Origin: Chionoecetes opilio
Taxonomy: Eukaryota > Arthropoda > Malacostraca > Decapoda > Majidae
Direction: 5' to 3'
DNA: 64,000 nt
NCBI GenBank assembly: GCA_016584305.1
Contig: JACEEZ010020031.1
Span: 62,001 to 126,000 of the forward strand
The translations under genes were made by a program, and so were the position numbers. Of this stretch, positions 11,053 through 35,622 are shown piece by piece. Position 1 is the stretch's first letter; each line of letters begins with the position of its first letter. Below the pieces are notes generated by a model, which did not search any database, was not told where the DNA came from, and was given only the letters and a program-made list of their open reading frames with translations.

Positions 11053-11124
<72 letters not shown>
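11053..11124. repeat. (AT)n microsatellite
   Basis: About 36 AT units. Confidence 0.97.
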
Positions 11125-11127
<3 letters not shown>

Positions 11128-11230
11128 CATGGTTAAACTTTACAAGAAGACATGTTTAAGTATTAATGAAGATGGTGGGAGGGAAGGGGAAAGGATGAGG
11201 CCAGCGAAGCCCCCCACCCCCGTGTTCCAG

Positions 11231-11262
11231 CGAGGCCCCCGGGGTGGTACCCGGGGGCCTCG
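11231..11262. repeat. 32-bp perfect palindrome with 7-bp flanking direct repeats
   Basis: Arms CGAGGCCCCCGGG (11231-11243) and its complement (11250-11262) around a 6-nt loop. The exact heptamer GTTCCAG stands on both sides (11224-11230 and 11263-11269). The layout suggests a tiny fold-back insertion with target duplication. Confidence 0.75.
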
Positions 11263-11269
11263 GTTCCAG

Positions 11270-12240
11270 TCGCCCCCCACACACAGGCGAGAGGGAGGGG
11301 GTGGAAAGCCGCGCCTGTATTAGTATTTAGAAGCATCTGTATCTTGAACATCTAATGATTTCGTGATCGATTACTTATAAAGATAAATGGTCGTATAACA
11401 TAACTGAGAAAACTTCAACAGGACAGAGTTGACGAGGCTGACCGCATGGTAAAATATCGGGGTTCTCACCTCCCTCCCTGCCACCTTCCCTCCCGTCTCT
11501 CTGCCTACCCCACCACTACACAATGTTACGCTCACCGCCTGATTGCCTCACTGCCGACCCTCCACGCCCACCCGCTGATATCATATTATGCACAAAAATA
11601 TACAAATTTGATGCACGTCCGTGAATGTGTTGTGCGCACAGTTAGCAACGCGCGATATGTTGAAGGACACACTCTGAGACAATCCATAAACTCTGCCACT
11701 CCACACTCTGAGACAATCCACATAGGCCGCAACGCTGCGACCCATGTGAATCACCGAACCCGTAGTATGATCCTCCGCGAAGTACTGAGTGAAAAGGGTT
11801 ACAAATCATCAAGAACCTGCAAAACTACAATAATATGAGCTCTAACCTGAACTTGGAACAATCAAATTATAGGTTATTCTCATCTAACTAAATGGACATG
11901 AGTTTATAGATATGGTCACGGCAACTCAATGGTGAACCTTCAGTGGTTTTATTTTTTTGTAGGGTGCATGACAACGCCCACCCAGGTTGTTACTGCTGTT
12001 GTTGGTGACGAGGATATATGTATGCAACAACACACAACGCAGCTATACCTACCCCGTCAGTAAGTCCCTCCTGAAGGTAGCCTATAATACTGTCAAAGAC
12101 CCACACTGCTCGCTGCCTTACCAGCCTCCTCCCGCCGCACCTATACTGCTTCATTGAGCAACTAAACATTCTGGAGAGGTATCTATATATGGGCCCTTAC
12201 ACCATGCCCCGTCCCAGCTCAGCCTTAGGGAATGTCACTC
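11270..12240. other. intergenic region 3' of the carboxypeptidase gene
   Basis: Mixed-composition sequence between the palindrome at 11231 and the GT/GA microsatellite. Open frames here (such as 11446-11838) show no domain or splice context. The 3' UTR end of the minus-strand carboxypeptidase gene probably falls in or right of this stretch, but no convincing polyadenylation signal was chosen. Confidence 0.4.
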
Positions 12241-12244
12241 GAAG

Positions 12245-12425
<181 letters not shown>

Positions 12426-12575
12426 ATGAAAGATGTCACGTCAAGGGGAAAGGAGGAAGTAGGAGGAGTCGCAATAGAGAAACATCAGAGGTGGTGGCGG
12501 TGGTGGTGGTGGCAGGCTGGAGGAAGGGCGTGGCTGCTGCTGCTGCTGCTGCTGGTGTAACAGGGGCGTGGCAAG

Positions 12576-26395
<13,820 letters not shown>

Positions 26396-27477
26396 ACCTA
26401 CACAGAGGGGGACACAAGCGGGTCTCAGTATCGTAATGTCATGTAGGCTACAGGAAAAAGAGAAAATAATTATGAGAATGGACGCCTACCTGAGCCACAA
26501 TCATTCCTTTGAAAACAACTAACAGACAAGACAACCACAGGTGATTCATGTCTTCACGAATGACAAAATTTTTAGACATATGGAACTGAAGACATCTGAA
26601 TAATTTTCACAACACAAATCTAGTACTTTTGTTCTGCTTCATATGGCGAAAAACACTAGTACATAAGAATTTTTTTGAGATTCACCAATAACTGAATCTT
26701 TACTCAGTGGACACTTTACGGTATGAACACGCCGGTTCATAGATTTCATCTAGAAATAAAGGAACAAGTCTAGGGACATTTCCCCCTACTTTCACATGTA
26801 TTTTGTTTTGTCCGCTGTTCTTCCATCTGTGTGAGGCTTTTGTCTGGTGGAGAACAAACTTGGTTCAGCCAGCGAGACACACAGATGGCAGGCCCGTCCT
26901 GTCCACCATATGGAAGTGGGTGAAGGCCGAGTCAAGAAATACCACCTCACACACACCAGCAAGGCTTCATCAGCAGGCCAGCCAGGCTTCACCAGCAGGC
27001 CAGCAAGGCTTCACCACGCTGAAACAGTGGCCAGCTGCCTCGTCATGTCAGCAGTGCACCCAGCCGCTCCCGCACCTCCCTGCCAGCTGGAGCAGTCCAA
27101 GGCTTGCCAGGGAACTCAATATCTACAGACCACCTTACCACTACGCCGGCCTGGTCTCGCCTTGCCTCAAGGATGCCCTCCTGTAGGCCCTGCACACCGA
27201 GCAGTAGGACGCTACGGGAGAAGTATTTAAGAGTGACGTTCAGCCTACCTCGCTGCTGCTGCTGCTGCTCCTCGGGAGGATCGACGAAGGAATACCGACC
27301 ACCTGCCAGCGGTCGGCGCGCGCACCGCCCACCACCCTTGATTTATGACTTCTACTTATCCTCCTTCCAGTAAACATATCAATAACGTTCACATAAGATT
27401 TAAACTCATCACTACTCCATTTAGAATGTACAATTACCTTCCAGTCAGTGTATTGATCCTCAGGCCGTCACTATGGC
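26396..27477. other. 5' region of the carboxypeptidase gene
   Basis: About 1.1 kb upstream of the start codon. It contains a short tandem repeat at 26955-27017. No coding exon is recognised. A 5' UTR exon may be here. Confidence 0.5.
26955..27017. repeat. 22-bp tandem repeat (AGGCTTCACCAGCAGGCCAG)
   Basis: Three imperfect units AAGGCTTCATCAGCAGGCCA, CAGGCTTCACCAGCAGGCCA and AAGGCTTCACC. Confidence 0.8.
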
Positions 27478-27518
27478 GACGTCAAGTGGCGTATGTACGT
27501 GACGTCACCTTGACGTCA
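27478..27518. promoter_or_regulatory. cluster of CRE-like TGACGTCA sites
   Basis: Two full TGACGTCA palindromes (27500-27507 and 27511-27518) and a third GACGTCA (27478-27484), about 1.1 kb upstream of the carboxypeptidase start. CREB/ATF proteins bind this motif. A role here is inference, and the motif also occurs inside the repeat arms near 5096, 7206 and 8204. Confidence 0.35.
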
Positions 27519-27723
27519 TCCCCTCACTCCTTATCTGCCTCTGTGGACTGCATCTGTCATGTCAAGATTATAAAACGCAGGAACCTGAATATATGTTCAT
27601 TTTATTATGTATTGCGTGACTTAAAAATTACGAATCACATACATTGACGTGATCGCGGACTGCTGAGGGTCAAGTGTCTTTGGTGATCCGAGGCCTCAGC
27701 GTGGCGGAGAAATTTGTGAATGA

Positions 27724-27726
<3 letters not shown>

Positions 27727-27762
<36 letters not shown>
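27727..27762. repeat. (GA)n microsatellite
   Basis: About 18 GA units. Confidence 0.95.
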
Positions 27763-27766
<4 letters not shown>

Positions 27767-28613
27767 CACACCCACGTTTTCTAAAAATACATTCGTAAAT
27801 CAACATTAGATAACGCATTATCTAACAATGCCGCTGAGTTATAAAAGTAATCGATACATAAAATACAGTACATTTTCACGACCAGAAAAACGATCAATAA
27901 ATTTGTAAAAAATCACAAGAATAAATATATAAACAAATAAAAACTAATCCAATCCATTAACTAATAATGCAATGCCTGTAGCTAGCAGTGTATCAATGAG
28001 AAAACGAAAAGGGGTGAGGAAATTTTACACTTAAGGAGGAAGTAGGTATCTATAGGCTCATAGTCTATTAACTTGGTGTTAAAATGTTAGTACCTGTCAT
28101 CGTGGCGGCGTTAGTGCTGCTGTTGTGCTCTACAATAAATAGATAGATAGATAAATAACTCATATTGCACTTTAGGCACAAATGTAAAAATATATTTTTT
28201 TAATCAAGCTGGCTATGTGGCAAACTGTACCAAGTAACCTGTATATATAGACTACTCACGATTATAACAAAACAAATTATAGATAATGCACGATGATACA
28301 ACAGTTACTCTCCACTTGTATTCATAACTCGCACGTTAACAATTAAGGTTTCATAAAGATCACGTAGTTCACAGACCTACCATATAATCACATCTTGATC
28401 TAATCCGGTATGTATGAATGTCTCTATATCACCTGCATCATAAATGTATATAGGATAACTCTTAGCCTTTTTGTCATTAAATCAATCAATTAACTTTTAG
28501 CCTCTACTACTTAATGTCTAATCTCACTGCACCGAGTCACATCTAAGGTCGACATACTAAACCTCTTACATTGCTATCAGCGCCGCGTCCTCCCGGGCCT
28601 GCGGTCACTGTGT
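27763..28613. other. gap between carboxypeptidase gene and zinc-finger array
   Basis: AT-rich sequence with no recognised element. On the minus strand it lies 3' of the last zinc-finger exon and 5' of the carboxypeptidase gene. Confidence 0.5.
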
Positions 28614-29006
28614 TCAAATGGCTAGCGGCGGCTGTGGAGGCTGTAGAGGGGCGTGGCGCATGTGTCGCAGCCTGACGTGGGACTTGAGGTGGTCCTTGCG
28701 CGTGGAGCGGTAGGGGCAGTGGTCACAGGCGAAGGGCTTCTCCCCGGTGTGGGTGCGAATGTGTGCCTTGAGCTTCTCCTTCTGCGCGGCGGAGTACGGA
28801 CAGTAGGGACACGTGTACGGCTTCTCGCCCGTGTGAGTGCGTACGTGCGTCTTCAAGTTGGCGTTGTGGAAGGCTCTGAAGGGACAATGGGGACAGGCAA
28901 AGGGCTTGTCCCTCGTGTGTGTGGAAATGTGAATCTCCATGAGGCTCCGGGACGTGGTGGTGTAGGAGCAGCAGGGACAGCGCAACGCGGCCTCCACGCC
29001 TCGCAC
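28614..29006 (-). CDS. C2H2 zinc-finger terminal exon 14 (four fingers)
   Basis: Acceptor GATCTGCAG, then 130 codons and a stop. It starts VRGVEAALRCPCC and ends after RHMRHAPLQPPQPPLAI. Four C2H2 fingers with TGEKP linkers except after finger 1 (TRDKP). Inferred base-contact residues (-1,2,3,6): S,S,L,I; H,A,N,T; Q,E,K,A; R,D,H,S. It is the most distal member of the minus-strand array, separated from the next by 7.5 kb of transposons. It could be a small independent gene, but phase and architecture match the others. Confidence 0.85.
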   Translation of the reverse strand: MRGVEAALRCPCCSYTTTSRSLMEIHISTHTRDKPFACPHCPFRAFHNANLKTHVRTHTGEKPYTCPYCPYSAAQKEKLKAHIRTHTGEKPFACDHCPYRSTRKDHLKSHVRLRHMRHAPLQPPQPPLAI

Positions 29007-29841
29007 CTGCAGATCAACGAGACGACTTATTAATGGCGGCAAGTCACACCTGATCACAAGGGTTACAGGGAGAAGCAACACTCACCCTCCCAACACTCGT
29101 TCAGCAGGAAGGAAACATGTAGTTCCCCGCCCTGCTCTGGACACCAATTACCACAAGACCAATCAGCCCGCGGGGTCGGCGTCATACACGGACGACCACT
29201 ACCAGGGTTCAGGGTCAATAGAGCCTTACAAAGGTTATTTACAGTCTCGTTTGTGACATACTGTCAGCAGCGGCGCAAAGTCCGTGAAGGTTTAGTTTTA
29301 AGTTAGTCAGAGTCAGAGATGTAATGAATATTTGGTGCTACTTTAGTATGCGTTCTACCGTTCTGTTTCTACCTTAGTATGCGGTCTACCGGCTGCTTCT
29401 ACTTTAGTATGAGGTCTACCGCGTGGTAGCGCGGTAGACCAAACTGTGGGTTTGATGGATTATTTCCATCGGAGAATAACAATTTTTATTATTTATTAAT
29501 CAATTTATTAATGAACAATAACATCACATTGCTAATTCTAATACAATAGTATATTATGTATAAACAATTAGCGGTATACACAGAGCTGGGCAGTATTTAA
29601 ATACATTTGTGTAGCCTATTTAGAAATGTATTTATAAATACATTGGTTGTCATGTATTTAAATACAGTATTGAAATACTTTTATGAGTATTTAAATACAT
29701 TGTATTTAAATACTCATAATATAAAAATGTAAATACCTTTTTATCAGTTAATTTGGACATAAACCCGCCCAACTATGTGGCAAACCCCTATTTTACAGTG
29801 AACCAGTGTTTCCACTTTCAAGGAAATTTCCTTATTTTAAA

Positions 29842-31090
29842 GTAATCGTCCAGACCATTTCATCATTCCTGATTTAATGCAATCAAATCATAGCCATTAA
29901 CGAGTATATCAACAATACGTCGTCACTTTTTGTATCCAGTCAGCCGTTTTTAAATAATCCGCAATCAAAATCTGCAAATTCCCCGAGTTTTCAAAACGCT
30001 CTCAAGGTTTGCAGACGCTCAGGCTCAGGCTCGGTGACGCAGCATCAGGGAGGCTCATCTTCCCGCGCTTGATCAGAGAGGCACGTAAACACAGAGATAA
30101 ATATAGTACTTGAAGATATTTGGGTGTTTCTGATAGATTTGTTTTGCTATATGCCACATGCATGCATCCTTTATGGGTGCAGCAAGACAGCTGTGCCTTT
30201 CGAGAAAAGTTTGCACACGGAAAGGAGTGGCGTGTGTAGGAGTGGAGTGGCGGAGTGGCGTGTAGTGATTCACGCCTATAGTGTGTTGGGCGAGCAGTTG
30301 TGTTGAGAAACGGTGTGTAGTGAGGGTAGCGATGGACCACCACGACTGTGAGGCTTTGCCTCTTAACAAGACCAAGTAAACCAAGTAAACCAGGTGTGGA
30401 GTGGGCGTGGGCGTGCCCTGTGGTGAGAGACCCTGTGGTGGTGTGGCTGTCACACTTTCTGCCTTCCCGCCCGCATATTTTCCAACTCTTTGCTGTAGTT
30501 AATGCTAGTATGTGGTTTCCGAGTAATTACGTTTGACTGTAGCTCCAAAACTAACCATAGGATTTTCTCGAAAGTACCTTCATTGTGATTCCCACACACA
30601 CATGGTTTAACCTTATTTACCAATCCATGTTTTGGAGAAGTGCCAGGTCCTCCTGCTGAACCTCAGGCTCTGCTAACACCTGTTCATCCACCTCGTACTC
30701 GGGCTCAAACATATAGGATCCCATGACAATCTGAGGTTCGTTTTCCTCATAGTATACGCGACCAGCGTCATTTCTTTCGGTGTCAGATTGAGCATCGTAC
30801 TCTAGATCTGTCACAGCGACAGATTCACTGTCTGACACCAAAGTACAATCGCTCATCATAACATTTGCCGACAGGTGTCAGACAGAGTGTCTGCGGGCGT
30901 CCCTGTTCTGACGTCATCAATAACAGTCGTAGCCCTGTTGGAGGGAAGATTTTTTTTTTCGCGCGCTTTTTACAAAAGTCGTGTTTTTACGGAAATAAGG
31001 CCTGGAAATCAATTATTTTTGATGGATTAGGTGTTTTGAATGTACATTCAACATAATTCGGCAAAAAAAATTTGGGTCTGGACGATTACT
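29842..31090. mobile_element. TTAA-inserting DNA element nested in the hAT element
   Basis: 16-bp perfect inverted ends AGTAATCGTCCAGACC with TTAA on both sides (29838-29841 and 31091-31094). piggyBac and Kolobok superfamilies both duplicate TTAA. It contains one short acidic reading frame (30617-30859) and no recognisable transposase. Confidence 0.8.
30617..30859 (-). CDS. short acidic ORF inside the TTAA element
   Basis: 80 residues from a real ATG: MMSDCTLVSDSESVAVTDLE at the start, then a YMFEPEYEVDEQ segment, ending LALLQNMDW. It is strongly acidic, without Cys/His clusters or a DDE motif. Acidic N-termini with a Y-FEP motif occur in transposon-associated proteins with a P2X7-C-like domain, which would fit a Kolobok origin, but this is a guess. 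It may be a truncated remnant. Confidence 0.45.
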   Translation of the reverse strand: MMSDCTLVSDSESVAVTDLEYDAQSDTERNDAGRVYYEENEPQIVMGSYMFEPEYEVDEQVLAEPEVQQEDLALLQNMDW

Positions 31091-31439
31091 TTAAGGAAAT
31101 TTAGGCCTGAGAAGGAAATTTCTAAGGTAACGCAAAATCTAAGGAAATCCTAAGGAAATCCATTTTTTTCGAACATGTTAAAATTTATGTGTATTTAAAA
31201 TGTATTTGCAAATGTATTTAAATACAATTGATGTATTTAGTATTTAGTATTTAAATACATTCGTAAAATGTATTTAGTATTTAGTATTTAAATACATTTC
31301 TCCCATGTATTTAGTATTTAAATACATTTCTCCCATGTATTTAGTATTTAAATACATTCAATGTATTTAGTGCCCAGCTCTGGGTATACATTACGAATAT
31401 CGTTCAAAAATGCTACAGTATTAACAAATCAGGTTCATC

Positions 31440-31959
31440 TTTTCTGAGCACTTTCCAGCAAAAATTATTAAGGTGTGACTGAAACAGTTCCTTGCTAACA
31501 CCTCTCATGTTCTTTAAAATACGTGTTTTGACATCCAACCCCGATCGTTCTATGCCTTGAGTGTTTAACTCCTGTTACTGGATCCACGTAATTTTCTTGG
31601 TGATTCACTGTACTATGGCGATAACCCAGATTATTTAAGTTTCCATATGCAGGCCATCAGAGTGAATCACTGAACCGGCTTCACATTCCCGCTGAATGAT
31701 GGGAATCAGAGTATTAATTTCTGTCACGCCGTTCCACATGAAAATAACGGCAATCAGAGCCTTGCTTGAGGCCAAATACCCAAGGCCCATCGATTCGGCG
31801 TCCATGGTTGACCTGACCTGTGTTAGCTACCTGACCTATGACCTGTGGATCAGTAACTAATCCCTTCAGATGCAGGGGTATACAGGGGACCTGTGAACCA
31901 GTGTAGGGGTAGATCACACCCCACACCACTGTAGACTGCGGTACAGCGGTAGAACGCAT
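31440..31959 (-). pseudogene. Merlin (ISXO2-like) transposase remnant
   Basis: Reading from 31959 down: GPWVFGLKQGSDCRYFHVER, then after a frameshift NTLIPIIQRECEAGSVIHSD, then (frame broken again) YRHSTVNHQENYVDPVTGVN, and further IERSGLDVKTRILKNMRG and FCWKVLRKDEPD. These are the recognisable blocks of DDE ISXO2/IS1595-type transposases (VERRDR-TL-P-I, HSD, VNH--NFVDP-TG). Several frame breaks and stops make it inactive. The N-terminus is not seen. Confidence 0.8.
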
Positions 31960-32006
31960 ACTAAAGTAGCACCGAATATTTAACCATTTATTGACATGGT
32001 GATGCC

Positions 32007-32069
32007 CAGTGGCGTACCCAGAAAATTGAAAAAGGGTGGGTGGGCAAAATATATATATATATATATTAT

Positions 32070-32162
<93 letters not shown>

Positions 32163-32254
32163 TAAATAAATCTATTTATTATTATTTATTCTTTGCAAAA
32201 GAATGTTACTTATTGTTTTGCAAAGAATAAATAATAATAAATAAATTTATTTAG

Positions 32255-32338
<84 letters not shown>

Positions 32339-32399
32339 CTAAATAAATTTATTTATTATTATTTATTCTTTGCAAAAGGCCCCCCCCGGTACGCCACTG
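32007..32399. mobile_element. non-autonomous hAT-like element, AT-rich, copy 2
   Basis: Ends CAGTGGCGTACC and GGTACGCCACTG as at 5465. The interior has two long TA tracts and inverted CTTTGCAAAAG/AATAAATAATAA segments. Flanks GTGATGCC and GTATGCC are close to a duplication but differ by one base. Confidence 0.8.
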
Positions 32400-32820
32400 G
32401 TATGCCATGGCCACCCCACACTAGATATGTGTCCATCCTTGGCCACCCCATTCAACATGTTCTGGCGGCGCCATGCACTGCGCTGGGTGCGTCGAGATGA
32501 AAAGATAATCGGACACTGGTAAAAGAAAGTGGCGCTGAAGCAGAACAAGTTTCCCCCCAACACATTTACACTCACCTGTCTCAACTTTCATAAAAAGATA
32601 AAACTATAATGGAGAAGCAGAAAACTTCGTTAATTCATCCACACCCTCAAACTCAGGTAAGTAACAAGTTTGTAACTAATCTATAGACCTCCACCGACCC
32701 CATCCCACCATCCCACTGAGCTCACAAAAACTCTGTCTGCAGCTACCACACTAGCGTGTCCCCGCCCACTAATAAGCGTCGCAGGACACACATGGAGCTG
32801 CCCCCGTGAGGGTCTCAAGG
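32400..32820. other. non-coding stretch within the zinc-finger locus
   Basis: No gene or element recognised. Confidence 0.5.
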
Positions 32821-32827
32821 TCTGTCC

Positions 32828-34333
32828 CAAGGATAGTATAAAGATATACAGGGAGGTCCCGTTATACGAGCATTCGATATACGAAAATCCGATGATAAAT
32901 CGATGTGTAAATTAGGGTCTATTTTCAATATACGAGATCGAAAATCCAATGTTACGACATTCAAACTGGGGTGAGTAAAATTACCAAGTTATTTACTAAA
33001 GTAAATTACAAGTTATTTACAAAAATTATAAAGTAATTTACTGACTATATGATTTTACCTAAGGTTGTACGATAATAATCAATCTGAAAATATGATAATT
33101 CTGGTGGCTCAGTACGACAATGTGGCCTACAAAAATTCACAACCCTGGGCGAGAAGCCAGCAACGGAGGTAGTATGGCCAGCAACGACCTTCTCTCGCAC
33201 TACCTAGATACTACTTTCCCTAACTACGGAAGCTACAAAGCTCCCTCGATAGGTCGTAAACAAGTAGGAAGGTTGTGACTGGCTAAGGCGTCATCCGTCA
33301 CCAGCCAATGACAAACCGTTTTTAAAACTTCTCGACCAATCACAAGTCAGCGAGACATATTTCCGGGCAAGAATGGCATGCCAGACTGCCTCTCTCCGCC
33401 TTCTGTCCCCGTCATCTAAAACTAATTCTCGTTTCATTTGGAATGCTTGCGTTTTAAGGAGTTTTAATGTATCAGATAGTAAGATACATAAGTAAGGAGC
33501 CTGTGTTGCTAGTGTTTTGGTGGTAGAAGGTGTGTGTGTGGGTTAAAATAGTGAATATTTGTCTTATGGGGCGGCCCCGCGCAAGAATTTCTCCGTCACT
33601 CACTGCCTCGCCAGCAGTCACCTTATCATAACATCTTTAAATAGCCCTTATTTAAGGTGACACACGGTGCTACATTGATTTAGATAATGACACGTGGATA
33701 TAACATCTCACCATAATCACTAGGTTGTATAATAACGAGTAATAAGACGTTTAAGCCTGCCCAAACCTACCGTGGCGGAGATGTCGGCCTGCCCCGTCCG
33801 CCGCCTCTCTCAAAAACCGCCGTCATCCGCCTCACCTGTGCCTTCCTGAAGAAGACAGTCAGCTCCTACGCCTGTGATAGCACCATAGGATATCACCAGT
33901 GATCATAGGATTCCTCAAAGGATCCTCGCTTTCCTACTAAATAATTACCAAGGAGATCTCCGCTGGCGGCGGACATCGGCTGCCGCCCGCACAACACAAC
34001 ACCCCGTTATCAGCTGTATAATATGTGCTTCCCTGAAGAAGTCAGGTCAGCTCCCACGCCTGTGATAGCACCATAGGATATCACCAGGGATCATAGGATT
34101 CCTCAAGGGGTTCTCGCACCCCTACTAAATATTACCAAATTTTATTTTAGCTTGAAAAACTTTGTTTGTTTTTTTTTCTTTTTTTTTAATTGATGGGGTC
34201 CTGGAACCGAACCTATATTTTACCATTAGTGATGTGTTTCGTTATACGAGATTTCGCTTTACGAGTATGCCAGGTGGAACCTAACTGCTCGTATCTTCGG
34301 GACCTCCCTGTACTATACTTTATACTATCCTTG
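32828..34333. repeat. 42-bp palindromic insert split by a Tigger/pogo element
   Basis: Left part 32828-32848 (CAAGGATAGTATAAAG start) and right part 34313-34333 (CTTTATACTATCCTTG end) rejoin, after removal of the Tigger element and one TA, into a 42-bp palindrome. GTCTGTCC flanks both ends (32820-32827 and 34334-34341). Ends match the insert at 24576. Confidence 0.75.
32849..34310. mobile_element. Tigger/pogo-like DNA element, copy 1
   Basis: Inverted ends CAGGGAGGTCCC with GTTATACGAG next to the left end, TA duplication on both sides (32847-32848 and 34311-34312). Subterminal ATACGA motifs recur, as in pogo/Tigger elements. The 1.46 kb interior has no transposase and includes a tandem duplication of about 120 bp (33831-33955 and 34017-34138). 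Confidence 0.85.
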
Positions 34334-34436
34334 GTCTGTCCCTAACAGCAAGTTTCCCACCCTTGGTTCTTCCTTTAACTATTTTTTTTATAATAGCCTA
34401 AGTACTATAGCCCTCTGAGGGCCTTCCTTGTGTCAC

Positions 34437-34476
34437 CAAAGACACTCTACAACTGTTGTAATGTAGAGTGTCTTTG
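34437..34476. repeat. 40-bp palindrome with 7-bp flanking direct repeats
   Basis: Arms CAAAGACACTCTACA (34437-34451) and its exact complement (34462-34476) around a 10-nt loop. GTGTCAC flanks both sides (34430-34436 and 34477-34483). Confidence 0.8.
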
Positions 34477-34483
34477 GTGTCAC

Positions 34484-35026
34484 TGGCGCAGGGTTCGGCT
34501 TTGTACCAAGGGACTCCAAGGGCGCCATAATGAATCTGCAACAACGTTGAGCAATGCGGTAAACAAACAAGAACCTCCTGGGCATCAACCCGACAAACAA
34601 CCCATCACAACCACAAGACTTCGAAGTACCAGCAGCTCAGCAATCCGTGGGGCAAGTTGGTACACTGAAGAAAGCAAGGGTCGGACAATCTTCTTCTGCG
34701 AGAGGCTGGGAACTTGTGGGAAGCGCCGCAGCGGCCGCACAGAGGCAGCAAGGCGTGAAGGTGCGTGCAGCCATGGAAAATACAGCGTGTGGCCGTTGAT
34801 TAAAACTTTAAGAGGCCAAACGGTGCCCGGAGGTGCAGGAGGTGAGTGACAGGTTGACTGGTAGCTATATAGGTGTTGGTGTGATGGAGGCACAGCGTGT
34901 TGGGCAAGGAAATAACAAGCTGCACTAACCTAGACGTTATTATGTGACAGTAAGTTTTATTTTTGGTTTTCAGGAACAAAGTAACAGTTTTCCAAGTGGG
35001 TTGAAGGCTTGAAGCTTAGATACCAG
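34484..35026. other. non-coding, GC-richer stretch
   Basis: Contains an open frame of 139 codons on the plus strand (34430-34849) that runs through the palindrome and ends near GAGGTGAGTGAC, a possible splice donor. No domain is seen, so no gene is called. Confidence 0.4.
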
Positions 35027-35622
35027 TTACTAAAGCCGGCTTGGTTAAGATTCGTTGTATCAACCCTGCCATAATATTTTATCTCGTTTACTAGGTACCT
35101 CATATGAAGCCAAGAAGGACTAAACTTTTGTCATATACGCCTTTTACTAACCTTCAAACCTCTTGGCAAACTGTTACTTTGGTCAAAATCATGGACAAAA
35201 CTGATCTCATATGAATAAATATAACACCCTCCCGCCGCCCTTCACGCAGCCCAGCAGCGCGCCTTTCCCAGGCCCGCGGCGCCAGCCACGGCGTGCTCAG
35301 TGCCCCCTTGCCCCCCTTTTGCCCCCCCCCCCCCCCCCCGCAGGTTAGCTATTGTTAGGTCAAGGTTGGGTTAGTTTTGTTTTATACGTGAACTGTATTT
35401 TTCTGGTAGATTTTGATGTGCTTAGGAACAATCTGAAGTTTGTTTTTCTTGGAAATCAATAGTTTTTCAGAGGCGAGGTCAAGGGGGTGAAAAAAAAAAA
35501 AGTGATTGCCAAGAAAAACAAGCGTCAGATTCTTTCAATACACATGAAAATCTATCAGAAAAATATAGTTTCATATGAAAAAGGAGAGGGTTGATAAAAC
35601 GAATCTTTACCACCTGCTTTAC
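35027..35622. mobile_element. TIR element of unknown family
   Basis: Imperfect inverted ends of about 40 bp: AAGATTCGTTGTATCAACCC at 35046 and GGGTTGATAAAACGAATCTT near 35597. The inner arms also pair (TTTTTCTGGTAGATTTTGAT at 35398 with ATGAAAATCTATCAGAAAAA near 35544). A C-homopolymer (35324-35339) lies inside. Confidence 0.6.

Larger units (their letters stand above)
29581..31382. mobile_element. hAT element nested in the Merlin element
   Basis: Ends CAGAGCTGGGCA and TGCCCAGCTCTG, with exact 8-bp target duplication GGTATACA (29573-29580 and 31383-31390). Subterminal regions are packed with GTATTTAAATAC palindromes. No hAT transposase is found, so it is non-autonomous. Confidence 0.9.
29334..31973 (-). 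mobile_element. Merlin-type DNA transposon (carries nested insertions)
   Basis: Inverted ends GGTGCTACTTTAGTATGCG, with exact 8-bp target duplication GAATATTT (29326-29333 and 31974-31981). The minus strand carries a decayed ISXO2/IS1016-like transposase (about 31440-31960). GG ends, 8-bp duplication and this transposase family together define Merlin. The left end has three copies of a 32-bp CTACTTTAGTATG-GGTCTACCG unit. Confidence 0.85.

Noticed and set aside
34430..34849. 139-codon plus-strand ORF with a possible donor at its end
   Set aside because: Its start lies in a palindromic insertion and it has no recognisable domain. Splice support is only a single GTGAGT-like site.
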